Positions 7,476-15,799 of a stretch of 22,177 nucleotides of DNA are shown one piece after another. The first letter of the stretch is position 1; each line of letters begins with the position of its first letter. Origin of the DNA: DASPJR01 sp035628505 (lineage in GTDB: Bacteria; Planctomycetota; SZUA-567; H5-PLA8); assembly GCA_035628505.1 (NCBI GenBank), contig DASPJR010000131.1, positions 1 through 22,177 on the forward strand, written 5' to 3'. The notes under the pieces are model-generated. The model saw only the letters and a list, made by a program, of their open reading frames with translations, did no database searches and had not been told where the DNA came from. The position numbers were made by a program, and so were the translations under genes.

Positions 7476-9338
7476 ATGCAGCGCGAGAAAAACGAAAGGC
7501 CGGCGGGTTCATCCAACCGCAAGCCGAACAAGGCGGTGTCCGATAATGCGAGCCCGCGCAAGCGGCATCGCAAAAACGGGCGCCCGACGCGCGGCGCATC
7601 AGGTAAGGCCGGGGGGCTTTCAGCCGTGGGCAGCATCAGTGCCGGAAAGAAGACTGTTCGGAAGAAGACTTCAGGCCGCGTTATCGCACTTCCGAAAACA
7701 CAAAACATCCGCCGCTCGGACATTCATCCGCTCGATCGCGCAATTACCGAACTGCGATCGGAGCTGGCCCGCACGCCCGACGACGCAACACTGCTCGGCC
7801 GCCTGGGTGCGCTCTTTTACCGGCGCGGCGACCTGCCCGAAGCTGAAAAACATTATCGCCGAGCGATCGAACTCTCGCCGCGCCGCCCGACGCTCTACAA
7901 CAACCTGGGCAACGTGCTCTGTGACATGGGCCGCATGCGCGACGGCATTGCTGCTTACGAGCACGCGATTGCGATGGAGAAAGCCGCCGATCCCACACGC
8001 GGGCCGTCGCAGGAAGCGCTGGTGAACCTCGACCTGGCGAAGATGGAACACCGCCTGGTTCATGAGCGCATCGAGTATCTTGAACGCGCATCGCAACTGG
8101 ATGTCACGTCCGCTGAAGCGCTGAACGCGCTCGGCGGCGGCTACGTCCTGCGCGGCCAGCGCATGCAGGCGCTGCAGACCTTCAGAAAAGCCGCCGCGAT
8201 GGATCCGCGCAGTCTCTGGGCCGTTCTCAACATTGCCTATCTTCACAGCCTCTCGCTCGACGGCACCACGGATGTAAAGGAGGCGCAGGCCGAGATCGCC
8301 GAAGCCATCCTGCGCTTTCCGAACGCCGCGCGGCTCTTCATTCACCAGGGCGAGCTGCTCGACAATGCCGGCCTTTTCGAAGAAGCCGAAGAACGGTACC
8401 TGCGTGCAGTAAAGGCCGATCCGCGCTTCATCGAAGCGTATGATCTGCTCGGTCGTGTGCGCGAGGTTACCGGATTGACCGACGTCCGGGATGAAGTTGC
8501 CGCGTTCATCGAGAATTCGCTGCAGGCAATGGACGAAGCCGCCCGCCAGAACACGATCCGAAAAGCGTCTCTCGCGGAAGCGCAGGCGCATTTTGACCAG
8601 GCGCTGGTACAGGTGGCGCGCTCGCGTTTTTGGCGCCGACCTCTGACGCAGCCCACTGCAGTCGACACGCTGCTGCGCGAAGCTGTGCACGTGGCGGCGG
8701 CGATTTCAGGCGAGGAATCCGAACGTGCGCAGGAGCTGGCGGTTCGCGCATCCGTCCTCCGCGCGCAGTTGTTTGAAGGTGAAGGCCGCCGCGATGAAGC
8801 GCGCGTGATCCTTGAGCAGTGCAATGGCCAGGACGCGGCCGGCGCGCGGCTGGCGTTTGAGCGTGGCGCTCTGGCGCTGCGCAGTGGCGATGTCGAGCAT
8901 GCGGTGAACTGCTTTGAGCGCGCGACGGTCGCCTCTCCGCAGGATGCGCTCGCGTATCAGTCGCTGCGCTTTGCGTTCGAAGGATTCCGCCGCTACAAGT
9001 CCGAGCGCGTGCGTTTTGAATCCGCGAGCAAAGCCAATCCGCGCGACGGCCTGCCGCACCATCACATGGCGCTGGCGGCGCTCTCGATTCTGAAGAGCGA
9101 AGAGGCGCTTTATCATTTCACGCGCGCGCTGGAACTTGATCCGCGATTGTCCGATGCGGCATGTGGCCGCGGACGGGCGTTACAGCGGCTCGGCCACATG
9201 GAAGAAGCAGAAGCGGCGTACGCGCGCGCCTTGGAAATTGATCCCGAAAACGGTGAGGCTCAGCGCTCGCTCCTGGCGATTCGCGCGCAGAAACTGTCGG
9301 CCCTTGCCAGTCCGAACGCCGGCCAATCGCACTCCTGA
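7476..9338 (+). CDS. large TPR-repeat protein with basic disordered N-terminus
   Basis: The 620-residue protein begins with about 90 residues rich in Lys, Arg, Ser, Gly and Asn that look disordered and strongly basic. Tetratricopeptide repeats follow, the clearest being LGRLGALFYRRGDLPEAEKH, LYNNLGNVLCDMGRM, ALNALGGGYVLRGQRMQAL, IEAYDLLGRVREVTG, ALYHFTRALELDPRL and RALQRLGHMEEAEAAYARAL near the C-terminus. There is no signal peptide or membrane segment, so it is cytoplasmic, and TPRs suggest a protein-binding scaffold. The start is uncertain: ATG 7476 has AAGGG about nine bases upstream, while ATG 7422 and GTG 7392 in frame would only lengthen the basic tail. It precedes the response-regulator gene by 134 bp on the same strand. 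Confidence 0.85.
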   Translation: MQREKNERPAGSSNRKPNKAVSDNASPRKRHRKNGRPTRGASGKAGGLSAVGSISAGKKTVRKKTSGRVIALPKTQNIRRSDIHPLDRAITELRSELARTPDDATLLGRLGALFYRRGDLPEAEKHYRRAIELSPRRPTLYNNLGNVLCDMGRMRDGIAAYEHAIAMEKAADPTRGPSQEALVNLDLAKMEHRLVHERIEYLERASQLDVTSAEALNALGGGYVLRGQRMQALQTFRKAAAMDPRSLWAVLNIAYLHSLSLDGTTDVKEAQAEIAEAILRFPNAARLFIHQGELLDNAGLFEEAEERYLRAVKADPRFIEAYDLLGRVREVTGLTDVRDEVAAFIENSLQAMDEAARQNTIRKASLAEAQAHFDQALVQVARSRFWRRPLTQPTAVDTLLREAVHVAAAISGEESERAQELAVRASVLRAQLFEGEGRRDEARVILEQCNGQDAAGARLAFERGALALRSGDVEHAVNCFERATVASPQDALAYQSLRFAFEGFRRYKSERVRFESASKANPRDGLPHHHMALAALSILKSEEALYHFTRALELDPRLSDAACGRGRALQRLGHMEEAEAAYARALEIDPENGEAQRSLLAIRAQKLSALASPNAGQSHS

Positions 9339-9358
9339 AGCTTCTCTATGGATCGCGG

Positions 9359-9381
9359 CCCGAGCCACAATTCGGCTCAGG
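9359..9381 (+). terminator. weak hairpin after the TPR gene
   Basis: GAGCC (9362-9366) pairs with GGCTC (9374-9378), with an outer CC/GG after one mismatch, 20 bases beyond the TPR stop codon. There is no T-run after it, so it is at best a weak or factor-assisted terminator or pause site. Confidence 0.25.
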
Positions 9382-9423
9382 GCTTGCAATAAGCCTCTGG
9401 TAGCCGAACGAAACCTTGTCATT

Positions 9424-9451
9424 TTGACATGTTTCGGCACAATTCTGGAAT
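9424..9451 (+). promoter_or_regulatory. possible promoter for the response regulator
   Basis: A perfect TTGACA (9424-9429) is followed after 16 bp by TGGAAT (9446-9451, four of six). The transcript would start around 9458, and GAGG about ten bases before the ATG at 9473 would serve as the ribosome-binding site. The -10 box is weak. Confidence 0.4.
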
Positions 9452-9472
9452 GGCTACGAGGTTTGAACAGTC

Positions 9473-10948
9473 ATGGCGATTCCTTCTCGACAAGTCCGCT
9501 CGGTCCTGCTGGTCGAGGACCATGAAACCACGCGCATTACGCTCTCCGGCGTGATCGAGCGCGAGGGCTGCAAAGTCACGGCCGTGGCTTCAGCAGGAGC
9601 GGCACGCGAAAAAGTTCGCGACGAGGAATTCGATCTGGTCGTTACGGATCTGCGCCTGCCAGACGGCGACGGCATGGAAATCCTGGACGAAGTCAAACGT
9701 CTGTCGGCTGGCTCGCCGGTCATTATTATTACCGGCCACGGCAGCGAAGAGACCGCCGTGCAGGCGATGAAAAAAGGCGCTTTCAATTACCTGTCCAAGC
9801 CTATCGACCTCAACCGTCTGCGCGCCGAACTCGAGAGCGCGTTGCGCTGGCGCAAAGTTCAGCTTGAGAATGCAGAACTGCAGCAGGAGTTGCTGACGCG
9901 CCGACGCGGCGACAGCGAACTGGTCGGACTTTCGGCCGCGCTGCAGAAAATTAAAGACAAGATCAAGCAGATCGGGCCGACGGACGCAACCATCCTGATC
10001 ACCGGTGAATCAGGCGTCGGCAAAGAGGTCGTCGCCGGTGCGCTGCAGGCGGCCAGTGATCGAGCCGGCAAGCCGTTCGTCAAAGTGAACGTTGCCGCCT
10101 TGCCGCGCGAGCTGCTCGAGAGCGAATTGTTCGGACACGAACGCGGTGCCTTCACCAGCGCGGTGCGCATGCGCAAAGGCCGTTTTGAGCTCGCCGACGG
10201 CGGCACGCTGTTCCTGGACGAAATTGCCGAGTGCCCATTGGAAGTCCAGGTCAAACTTCTGCGCGTGCTGCAGGAGCAGGAATTTGAGCGCGTCGGCGGA
10301 AGCGAAACGATCCGCACGGACGTGCGCATGATCTTCGCCACCAACCGCGATCTCAAAGCTGAGATGGCAGCCGGGCGCTTCCGGCAGGACCTGTACTTCC
10401 GCATCAACGTCATTCAGATTCACGTCCCGCCGCTGCGCGAGCGCAAGGAGGACATCGAAGCGCTGGCGCCGCATTTTCTGCGCGAATTCAACGCAAAGAA
10501 TGGCCGAGTGAAAGCTCTCCCGCCCGCCGTGATGGACGTGCTGAGAACGTATTCCTGGCCGGGAAATGTGCGCGAGCTTCGCAATGCCATCGAGCACGCA
10601 TACCTGCTTTCGCCCGAGAATGAATTGACTGTCGAATCGCTGCCGGAAGACATTCTGGAAAAAATCGGCACGTCTATTTCGACGATACCTGCATCAACCG
10701 GCGCTTCGCGAGAAGGTCCGGCTCCGGTCGCGCGCGCCGACGGGCAGAGCCTGACTGTGCCGCTGACGATGAAGCTCGAAGATGTGGAGCAGCGCTTTAT
10801 CCTGTCGGTCTACGAAAAGGCAAAGGGCAACAAGACGCTCGCCGCCAAAATGCTTGGCATTGGCCTGAAGACGCTCTACCGCAAACTGAAAGCGTACGGC
10901 GTTGAAGAAGGCGTTGAGGAGCCCGAGAACGCCGGGACTCCGGCCTGA
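9473..10948 (+). CDS. NtrC-family sigma54-dependent response regulator
   Basis: The 491-residue protein has the full REC-AAA+-Fis layout. The receiver domain (about 8-125) has acidic pocket E15/D16, phospho-acceptor D59 (VVTDLRLPDGDG), T87 and K109. The AAA+ domain (about 150-380) has Walker A GESGVGKE (178-185), Walker B GGTLFLDE (243-250), FATNRDL sensor region and RQDLYFRIN arginine-finger region, then WPGNVRELRN. The Fis-type helix-turn-helix is at about 451-476 (GNKTLAAKMLGIGLKTLYRKL). The sigma54-contact loop reads GAFTSA (225-230) rather than the usual GAFTGA. It should activate sigma54 promoters when phosphorylated; no histidine kinase lies in the window, so the partner is unknown. 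The recombinase gene follows 40 bp downstream and may be cotranscribed. Confidence 0.96.
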   Translation: MAIPSRQVRSVLLVEDHETTRITLSGVIEREGCKVTAVASAGAAREKVRDEEFDLVVTDLRLPDGDGMEILDEVKRLSAGSPVIIITGHGSEETAVQAMKKGAFNYLSKPIDLNRLRAELESALRWRKVQLENAELQQELLTRRRGDSELVGLSAALQKIKDKIKQIGPTDATILITGESGVGKEVVAGALQAASDRAGKPFVKVNVAALPRELLESELFGHERGAFTSAVRMRKGRFELADGGTLFLDEIAECPLEVQVKLLRVLQEQEFERVGGSETIRTDVRMIFATNRDLKAEMAAGRFRQDLYFRINVIQIHVPPLRERKEDIEALAPHFLREFNAKNGRVKALPPAVMDVLRTYSWPGNVRELRNAIEHAYLLSPENELTVESLPEDILEKIGTSISTIPASTGASREGPAPVARADGQSLTVPLTMKLEDVEQRFILSVYEKAKGNKTLAAKMLGIGLKTLYRKLKAYGVEEGVEEPENAGTPA

Positions 10949-10988
10949 GCAGCTTCACGATCACGCCCATGCTGCCGATACAAGGGGC

Positions 10989-11951
10989 ATGGGTTTTGAG
11001 CGCGAAATCAAAACGTTCCTTGAATACCTTGCCATCGAGCGCGGCTATTCGCCGAACACGGTCGAAGCCTACGGGCGCGATCTCGAGTTCTTCGAAGGTC
11101 ATTGTCGCGCGCGCAGCATTGAATCGGTGCGACTCATCGATGTTGATTGTGTCAGCTCGTTCGCAGCATTCCTGTCGACAAAGCAGCGCTATAAGTCGTC
11201 TTCAGCTGCCCGTTCGCTCGCGGCGGCGAGGACCTTCCTGAAATTCCTGGTAAACGAGGGCGTGCTGAAGGTAGATCCGGGCTCGGGTGTTGAAATGCCG
11301 AGGCAATGGCGCCGCCTTCCCAATGTCCTTTCACAGGATGAAGCCAGCACGCTGACGGCCGCGCCCGCATCGCAAGCCGCTCCCGCGGGCAGCTGCGAAT
11401 TCGACGCGGTTAAGTGGGCGAGCAGTCGGAAGCAGTCCCGCAAGCTTCAGCTGCGCGACTCTGCGATTCTGGAACTGCTTTACGCGACAGGCATGCGCGT
11501 CAGCGAACTTTGCAATCTTCCGCTCGAAGCATTGAATCTGGAACTGGGTGTCGCGCGCGTGACCGGAAAGGGCGAGAAGACACGCATCGTTCCAGTTGGA
11601 CGTGCGGCGCTGGATGCCGTGCGGCGTTACCTCGTTCACGCCAGGCCGAAACTTGCTGACGGTCCGGCCACTGGAGGAACACTGTTCTTAAGCCGCTGCG
11701 GCAAACCGATGGCGCGTGAAGACGTGTGGGCGCTGGTGAAAAAGCACGGCCGCGCGGCAGGCATTCAGGGAAAATACAGCCCGCACACGCTGCGGCATTC
11801 CTTTGCGACTCATCTGCTCGAAGGTGGAGCGGACTTGCGCGCGGTTCAGGAAATGCTGGGGCATGCGGACATCGCTACAACGGAACTGTATACGCACGTT
11901 GACGCCAAGCGCCTGCTCAATATCCACAAGCAGTTCCATCCGCGCGGTTAG
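10989..11951 (+). CDS. xerD: XerC/XerD-type tyrosine recombinase
   Basis: Xer recombinases resolve chromosome dimers at dif during division. The 320-residue protein has the N-terminal SAM-like core-binding domain (KTFLEYLAIERGYSPNTVEAYGRDL) and the catalytic domain with all active-site residues: R170 (ATGMRVSEL), K194/K197 (GKGEKTR), H266 and R269 (HTLRHSFATHLL), H292 (LGHADIATT) and nucleophile Y301 (ELYTHV). It ends in HPRG, close to the usual HPRA. About 20 extra residues (roughly 126-150, Ala/Ser-rich then basic) sit between the domains. The linker RLPNVLSQDE looks more like XerD than XerC, but the two cannot be separated safely. ATG 10989 fits the family N-terminus, though AAGGGG is unusually close to it. 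An upstream TTG at 10902 would overlap the regulator gene. Its stop overlaps the converging gene by 4 bp. Confidence 0.93.
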   Translation: MGFEREIKTFLEYLAIERGYSPNTVEAYGRDLEFFEGHCRARSIESVRLIDVDCVSSFAAFLSTKQRYKSSSAARSLAAARTFLKFLVNEGVLKVDPGSGVEMPRQWRRLPNVLSQDEASTLTAAPASQAAPAGSCEFDAVKWASSRKQSRKLQLRDSAILELLYATGMRVSELCNLPLEALNLELGVARVTGKGEKTRIVPVGRAALDAVRRYLVHARPKLADGPATGGTLFLSRCGKPMAREDVWALVKKHGRAAGIQGKYSPHTLRHSFATHLLEGGADLRAVQEMLGHADIATTELYTHVDAKRLLNIHKQFHPRG

Positions 11952-13918
11952 CGCCGCGTTAATTTTGCGGTGGAACTCTTTCCGGTCTTCACGTCTACGA
12001 CGATCTGCTTGCGGTACTGCAGCAGCTGTCCATCCGCAGTCTCGAAGGTCAGGATCAGCGTGAAGGTTCCGAGCGACTTGCCTGGAGCGAGCGAAAGCCC
12101 GGCCGCAGTCAGCGCTGCGCGCAGCTCGAACTGCGAACTGGTCAGCGAGAAAGACTGCGTATTTGGCAGAAATCCGCGCCTGTTGAGCGGTCTGAATTTA
12201 AATTTCAGCGGAATCAAATCGACCTGCTGGTTTTCATTGATCTCCGCGCAGTAGCGCCCCCCGATGGCTTCTCCGGTCGCCGCGGTCCTGGCAACTTTGA
12301 AGGCGTTGGTCGCCTGCAGAACCTCGCCTGGATCGGTGCACGGAGCGAGCTCAAGACTCGATGCTTCAGGTTTCAAGAACGCCAGCGTCATCAGCGCGTC
12401 AGAGAGATCGGTGTCGTCCGGTAACACAAATTCGCCTTTCAGCTTGAACGTATCCCTGCTGGTGTCTTCGGGATTCTTCTTTTCTGTCACACTGAACGAC
12501 AGGTTACGCACCACCAGGTCCGAACTACCCACGACGATCGTCACCTTCGCTGTCGACGTTGCGCCCAGCTCGTCCTTCACGGTTAAAGTGGCGATGTATG
12601 TTCCTGCGGCTGTGTATTCGTTGCTGGTGACGGTGCTCACCGAGCCTGCCGGGAATGTGAAAGAGCCGCCGTCTCCGAAGAGAATCGTGCGCTCAACGAT
12701 CCGTCCGTCAGGATCGTTCGATGCAGCGGTGTTGAACAGCACAGTCAATGGCGGCGGCCCGGCCGTCGGTGAAGCGTCCAGCACGGCGACAGGCGGCGTA
12801 TTAACGTATTCAAACGCATTTATCAGGGTTAGCGGCGAGCCTGCTGGAATGTCCGTTCCAGTCACCGTGACATTCACCAGTCCGGCCGCATGCGGCGGAA
12901 CCGTGCCGGTGATGGATGTTCCGTTCGCCGCGACACTCACGTTCGTTGCAGCGATGCCTCCGATAAACAGCTGCGCGTCAGAGGGCAGATTGACGCCGGT
13001 AACGGTCACCTGGATTCCGCCGGCCTGGCCGCTCTTATTGGGATTAATCGACGTGATCGTGGGAATGCGCGGCGTGATGACGAAAATCTGGCGGCCCGCG
13101 GTGTCGAGCAGGTAAATCGTGCCGGTCGATGGGTCAACGGCCATTCCCGCGGGAACACCGCCGAGCGTCGCGAAAGCGGTGTTCACCTGTGGATTGATTC
13201 CAAATTCGCTGACCAGTTCGCCGGCGGGCGTGTAGGCGCTCACGCGATTGTTCAGCGACGTGGTCACATCCGTGTTCGATGCGGCATTGATGCCCACATG
13301 CAGCAGAAGATAGGTTCCGCGCAGCCGGTCAAACTCGATGAGCGGAAGGCTCGTGTTGCGCGGCACGACTTTGAAGCTCTGCGTGACGGTATTCGGAGAC
13401 TGGCGCGTAAAGGTGTACACAGCCGGATCGGTGGCCACAACCGGGCCATCGGTGCGGTAGCCGAAGCTTGCATCGTCCACGATGCACACATCAGTCGCCG
13501 GTGCGGTTCCAGGAATCGCCAGCGGCCGCGAAATGATTTCCAGCGGATTGGAATCGAAACCGGGACTCAGGACCATGGTGCCCTGCAGTGTTCCGTCGAG
13601 CTTAATCAGCGTGCCGTCCAGCGATTTGAACGCGAGAATCCGTCCCGAGGGATTCAAGCCGCCGAACTCGACCACATAAAAACGCTCGTTGACCGGATCG
13701 AAAGATCCTCGAAAGGCATTGAATTGCGGCAGTGCCAGAAATTTCTGGCCGCTACTCGTAACAAAGATGAGATCGGTCACCTCAGCGACGTTGACATTGT
13801 TGGCCAGGGGAACGGTGGTGACCGAGTAGAGCCGGCCTTGAAAGTTGATATCGATCGCGCGCGCGGCACTTGTGAGCGTCAGTGACAGCAGAAGAACGAT
13901 CTGGAAAGAATGCCGCAT
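11948..13918 (-). CDS. secreted protein with IPT/TIG and PKD domains
   Basis: The 656-residue protein starts with a signal peptide (MRHSFQIVLLLSLTLTSAARA). Residues about 22-283 form a beta-rich region that may be propeller-like (repeats of the type VDPSTGTIYLLDTAGRQIFVI). An IPT/TIG domain follows (285-372, ITSINPNKSGQAGGIQVTVTG), then a PKD domain (374-464, PPVAVLDASPTAGPPPLTV, NDPDGRI, FGDGG, TLTVKDELG), and a C-terminal beta-rich module (467-656) ending in a basic tail. These are extracellular carbohydrate- or protein-binding architectures, so a surface or periplasmic role is likely; no catalytic motif was seen. The start at 13918 is chosen for the compact signal peptide; ATG 13945 in frame is also possible. 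It lies 91 bp after eboF on the same strand and may belong to that transcript. Confidence 0.85.
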   Translation of the reverse strand: MRHSFQIVLLLSLTLTSAARAIDINFQGRLYSVTTVPLANNVNVAEVTDLIFVTSSGQKFLALPQFNAFRGSFDPVNERFYVVEFGGLNPSGRILAFKSLDGTLIKLDGTLQGTMVLSPGFDSNPLEIISRPLAIPGTAPATDVCIVDDASFGYRTDGPVVATDPAVYTFTRQSPNTVTQSFKVVPRNTSLPLIEFDRLRGTYLLLHVGINAASNTDVTTSLNNRVSAYTPAGELVSEFGINPQVNTAFATLGGVPAGMAVDPSTGTIYLLDTAGRQIFVITPRIPTITSINPNKSGQAGGIQVTVTGVNLPSDAQLFIGGIAATNVSVAANGTSITGTVPPHAAGLVNVTVTGTDIPAGSPLTLINAFEYVNTPPVAVLDASPTAGPPPLTVLFNTAASNDPDGRIVERTILFGDGGSFTFPAGSVSTVTSNEYTAAGTYIATLTVKDELGATSTAKVTIVVGSSDLVVRNLSFSVTEKKNPEDTSRDTFKLKGEFVLPDDTDLSDALMTLAFLKPEASSLELAPCTDPGEVLQATNAFKVARTAATGEAIGGRYCAEINENQQVDLIPLKFKFRPLNRRGFLPNTQSFSLTSSQFELRAALTAAGLSLAPGKSLGTFTLILTFETADGQLLQYRKQIVVDVKTGKSSTAKLTRR

Positions 13919-14009
13919 CGAAACTATCCCGGAAAAAGGCTTCATGCTTACTGCAACCACTTAGTGACGCTCAGGTCATTTCAGGCTTATTGGATTCCGG
14001 CCAGGCATT

Positions 14010-15398
14010 CTATGCTCCGAAGAGCAGCTTTAAAAGCAAAGGCTTCACCTCGGTGGCAGGCAGGCTCTCCGGTAAAGGCACCTTGCGGCCGGAGGTTATC
14101 AGCAGCGGACCTTCTTCCGGCTTATCCGGAAGCCTGCCGTGGCTGCCTTTTACAAGAGATGCGTCGAACGGAATGAAATCCATGATCGTCACGTTGAAGC
14201 CAAGCTTCCGCAGCAGCAAACGGCTGATGATGCGCGGAATGATCAGCGGTTCCTTGGGATCCAGGAACAGCTCTACCGGGTCGTAGCCAGGCTTGTTGTG
14301 GATATCGACCTCGTGCGCCCAGGGTGGACACCGCGCGTCATCTTCCCAGTAGTAATAGGTGAACCACTTGTCATCAGCGCTGATGGCGACCAGTTCGCCG
14401 GCACGCGGATGGTCGAGGCCGGCGTCCTTAATTCCTTCAGCGTCCAGCACGCGTTCGATGCCGGGAGTTTTCTGGAGCAGCAATTTAACCGCAGCGACGT
14501 CGGCTGCATCTTTCACATAAACATGCGCGACCTGGTGGTCGCTCACAGCGAATGCGCGTGAGGCGCCGCAATCGAGCAGTTCCCATGTGTGCTGCTGCTG
14601 GACGCGCAGGTATCCGGCGCGGCGCAGCACACGGTTGATGTCCACCGCGCCGCTGCTCTGGCTCATGCCATATTCGCTGAGCACCACAACTTCGATGCCT
14701 TTGGCGCGCGCGGCGTCGACGAGGCGTCCAACGATCTTGTCGACTGCCGCAACGTCATCGCCGATGCGCGGATCATTGGGGCCGATGCGCTGAAGGTTGT
14801 AATCTAAGTGCGGAAGGTAGACCAGCGTGAGCTTCGGCGCATAGCGGCGCAGCACCGAGTGCGTGCACTTCTCGATCCATTCGCTCGAGCCAATCCCCGC
14901 ATCCGGACCCCAGAACTTGAAGAGCGGGAAATGGCCAAGCTCGCCATCGAGCTCAGACGCCAATTGCGGAGGATCGGTGTACGTCAGTGAAATGAGCGAG
15001 CCGTCAGCCAGGTGCGCCGGACGCGGCGTGACGGCGTAATCATTTCCAGAGTACATATTGTACCACCAGAACAGCTTGGCGCTCGTGAAGTCCTTGTTGC
15101 GCGCCTTCGCTGCCTGCCAGATCTTTTCGCCAGTCACCAGCGCGTTGGACTGCTTCCAGAAGTGCACTTCAGCCAGCTCGCGGAAATACCAGCCGTTGGC
15201 GACGATGCCATGATCGCGCGGCATCAGGCCGGTGAGAAACGTGGATTGAACCGAACACGTCACTGCCGGCAGCACCGTTCCAAGATTGCAGGATTGCCCC
15301 TCGCTGGCGAGCGTCACGAGGTTCTTCGCACGCTGCGGGAAACGCGTAAGCAGATCTCGCGTGAGGCCGACGACGTTGAGGACGAGGACTGGGGTCAT
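14010..15398 (-). CDS. eboF: EboF-like alkaline phosphatase/nucleotide pyrophosphatase family protein
   Basis: The 462-residue protein belongs to the type I phosphodiesterase/nucleotide pyrophosphatase fold. It starts MTPVLVLNVVGLT, with the nucleophile region LPAVTCSVQSTFLTGLMPRDHG (candidate nucleophile T47). The middle part has YLPHLDYNLQRIGPNDPR, and the metal-site strand reads VVLSEYGMSQ. The usual DHG of nucleotide pyrophosphatases is replaced by EYG, which I recall as typical of EboF. ELLDCGASRAFAVSDHQVAHVYV also fits the EboF branch. EboF is part of the ebo cluster, tied to precursor movement toward the periplasm in scytonemin-making cyanobacteria; its substrate is unknown. ATG 15398 overlaps the stop of the PIN gene in ATGA, has no Shine-Dalgarno, and is probably reached by termination-reinitiation. 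There is no signal peptide. Confidence 0.88.
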   Translation of the reverse strand: MTPVLVLNVVGLTRDLLTRFPQRAKNLVTLASEGQSCNLGTVLPAVTCSVQSTFLTGLMPRDHGIVANGWYFRELAEVHFWKQSNALVTGEKIWQAAKARNKDFTSAKLFWWYNMYSGNDYAVTPRPAHLADGSLISLTYTDPPQLASELDGELGHFPLFKFWGPDAGIGSSEWIEKCTHSVLRRYAPKLTLVYLPHLDYNLQRIGPNDPRIGDDVAAVDKIVGRLVDAARAKGIEVVVLSEYGMSQSSGAVDINRVLRRAGYLRVQQQHTWELLDCGASRAFAVSDHQVAHVYVKDAADVAAVKLLLQKTPGIERVLDAEGIKDAGLDHPRAGELVAISADDKWFTYYYWEDDARCPPWAHEVDIHNKPGYDPVELFLDPKEPLIIPRIISRLLLRKLGFNVTIMDFIPFDASLVKGSHGRLPDKPEEGPLLITSGRKVPLPESLPATEVKPLLLKLLFGA

Positions 15399-15799
15399 GG
15401 GGTGTCTGGGAAAAGAATCCGGAAGCCTGCCTGCGTGAAGTGATGGTCGCCTGTCAATGCGTCAGTGATGCTATGGTCTTCCATCACGACGAAGCTGATG
15501 CAATCGGTTAGGGACCAGTCTTTATCAGGCCGTTTGTAATACAACTCTGTTCCTTTGACAAAAAGCTCGTGAGATGCATCAACGATAACATGAGAGGCGC
15601 TTGAAGTAAGCTGCTCCATCAAGAACCTGAATTTCAAACGGTGTGGGGAGAAACACAGTGCGTCACCAACTTCAGTCAGCACATATTCAGTTGTCAAAAT
15701 ATCAACGCTTCCTGACTTACTGAACTCAAGTGCCGGCGTATGGGCACGGTCGTCTTTGTTCAATAGTGCAAGATAAAAGAAAGTGTCCGCGAACATCAT
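15395..15799 (-). CDS. PIN-domain ribonuclease toxin, VapC-like
   Basis: The 134-residue protein is a single PIN domain, a metal-dependent RNase used as toxin in type II systems. The acidic residues are all present: D5 (MMFADTFFYLALL), E43 (LTTEYVLTEVGDAL), D99 (DKDWSLTDCISF) and D118 (LTGDHHFTQAGFRIL). DWSLTDCISFVVMEDHSITDALTGDHHF is split here as the recognised signature around D99 to D118. The start ATG overlaps the stop of the antitoxin (ATGA, 15796-15799), and its own stop overlaps the start of eboF (ATGA, 15395-15398), so it is coupled on both sides. The codon use appears less GC-rich than the flanking ebo genes, which may indicate transfer. Confidence 0.9.
   Translation of the reverse strand: MMFADTFFYLALLNKDDRAHTPALEFSKSGSVDILTTEYVLTEVGDALCFSPHRLKFRFLMEQLTSSASHVIVDASHELFVKGTELYYKRPDKDWSLTDCISFVVMEDHSITDALTGDHHFTQAGFRILFPDTP

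Noticed and set aside
7671..8690. 339-residue minus-strand open frame within the TPR gene
   Set aside because: It has a composition typical of antisense frames and no ribosome-binding site; the TPR repeats are on the plus strand.
9431..9452. sigma54 -24/-12 promoter before the response regulator (GGCAC near 9436)
   Set aside because: There is no GC at the required spacing for a -12 box; the TTGACA-based promoter fits better.
10902..10988. TTG start at 10902 for the recombinase
   Set aside because: It would add 29 residues without family similarity and overlap the regulator gene; ATG 10989 matches the usual N-terminus.
12890..13885. 331-residue plus-strand open frame within the IPT/PKD gene
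   Set aside because: It is rich in Arg, Gly and Asp without domain similarity, while the minus strand shows clear signal peptide, IPT and PKD domains.
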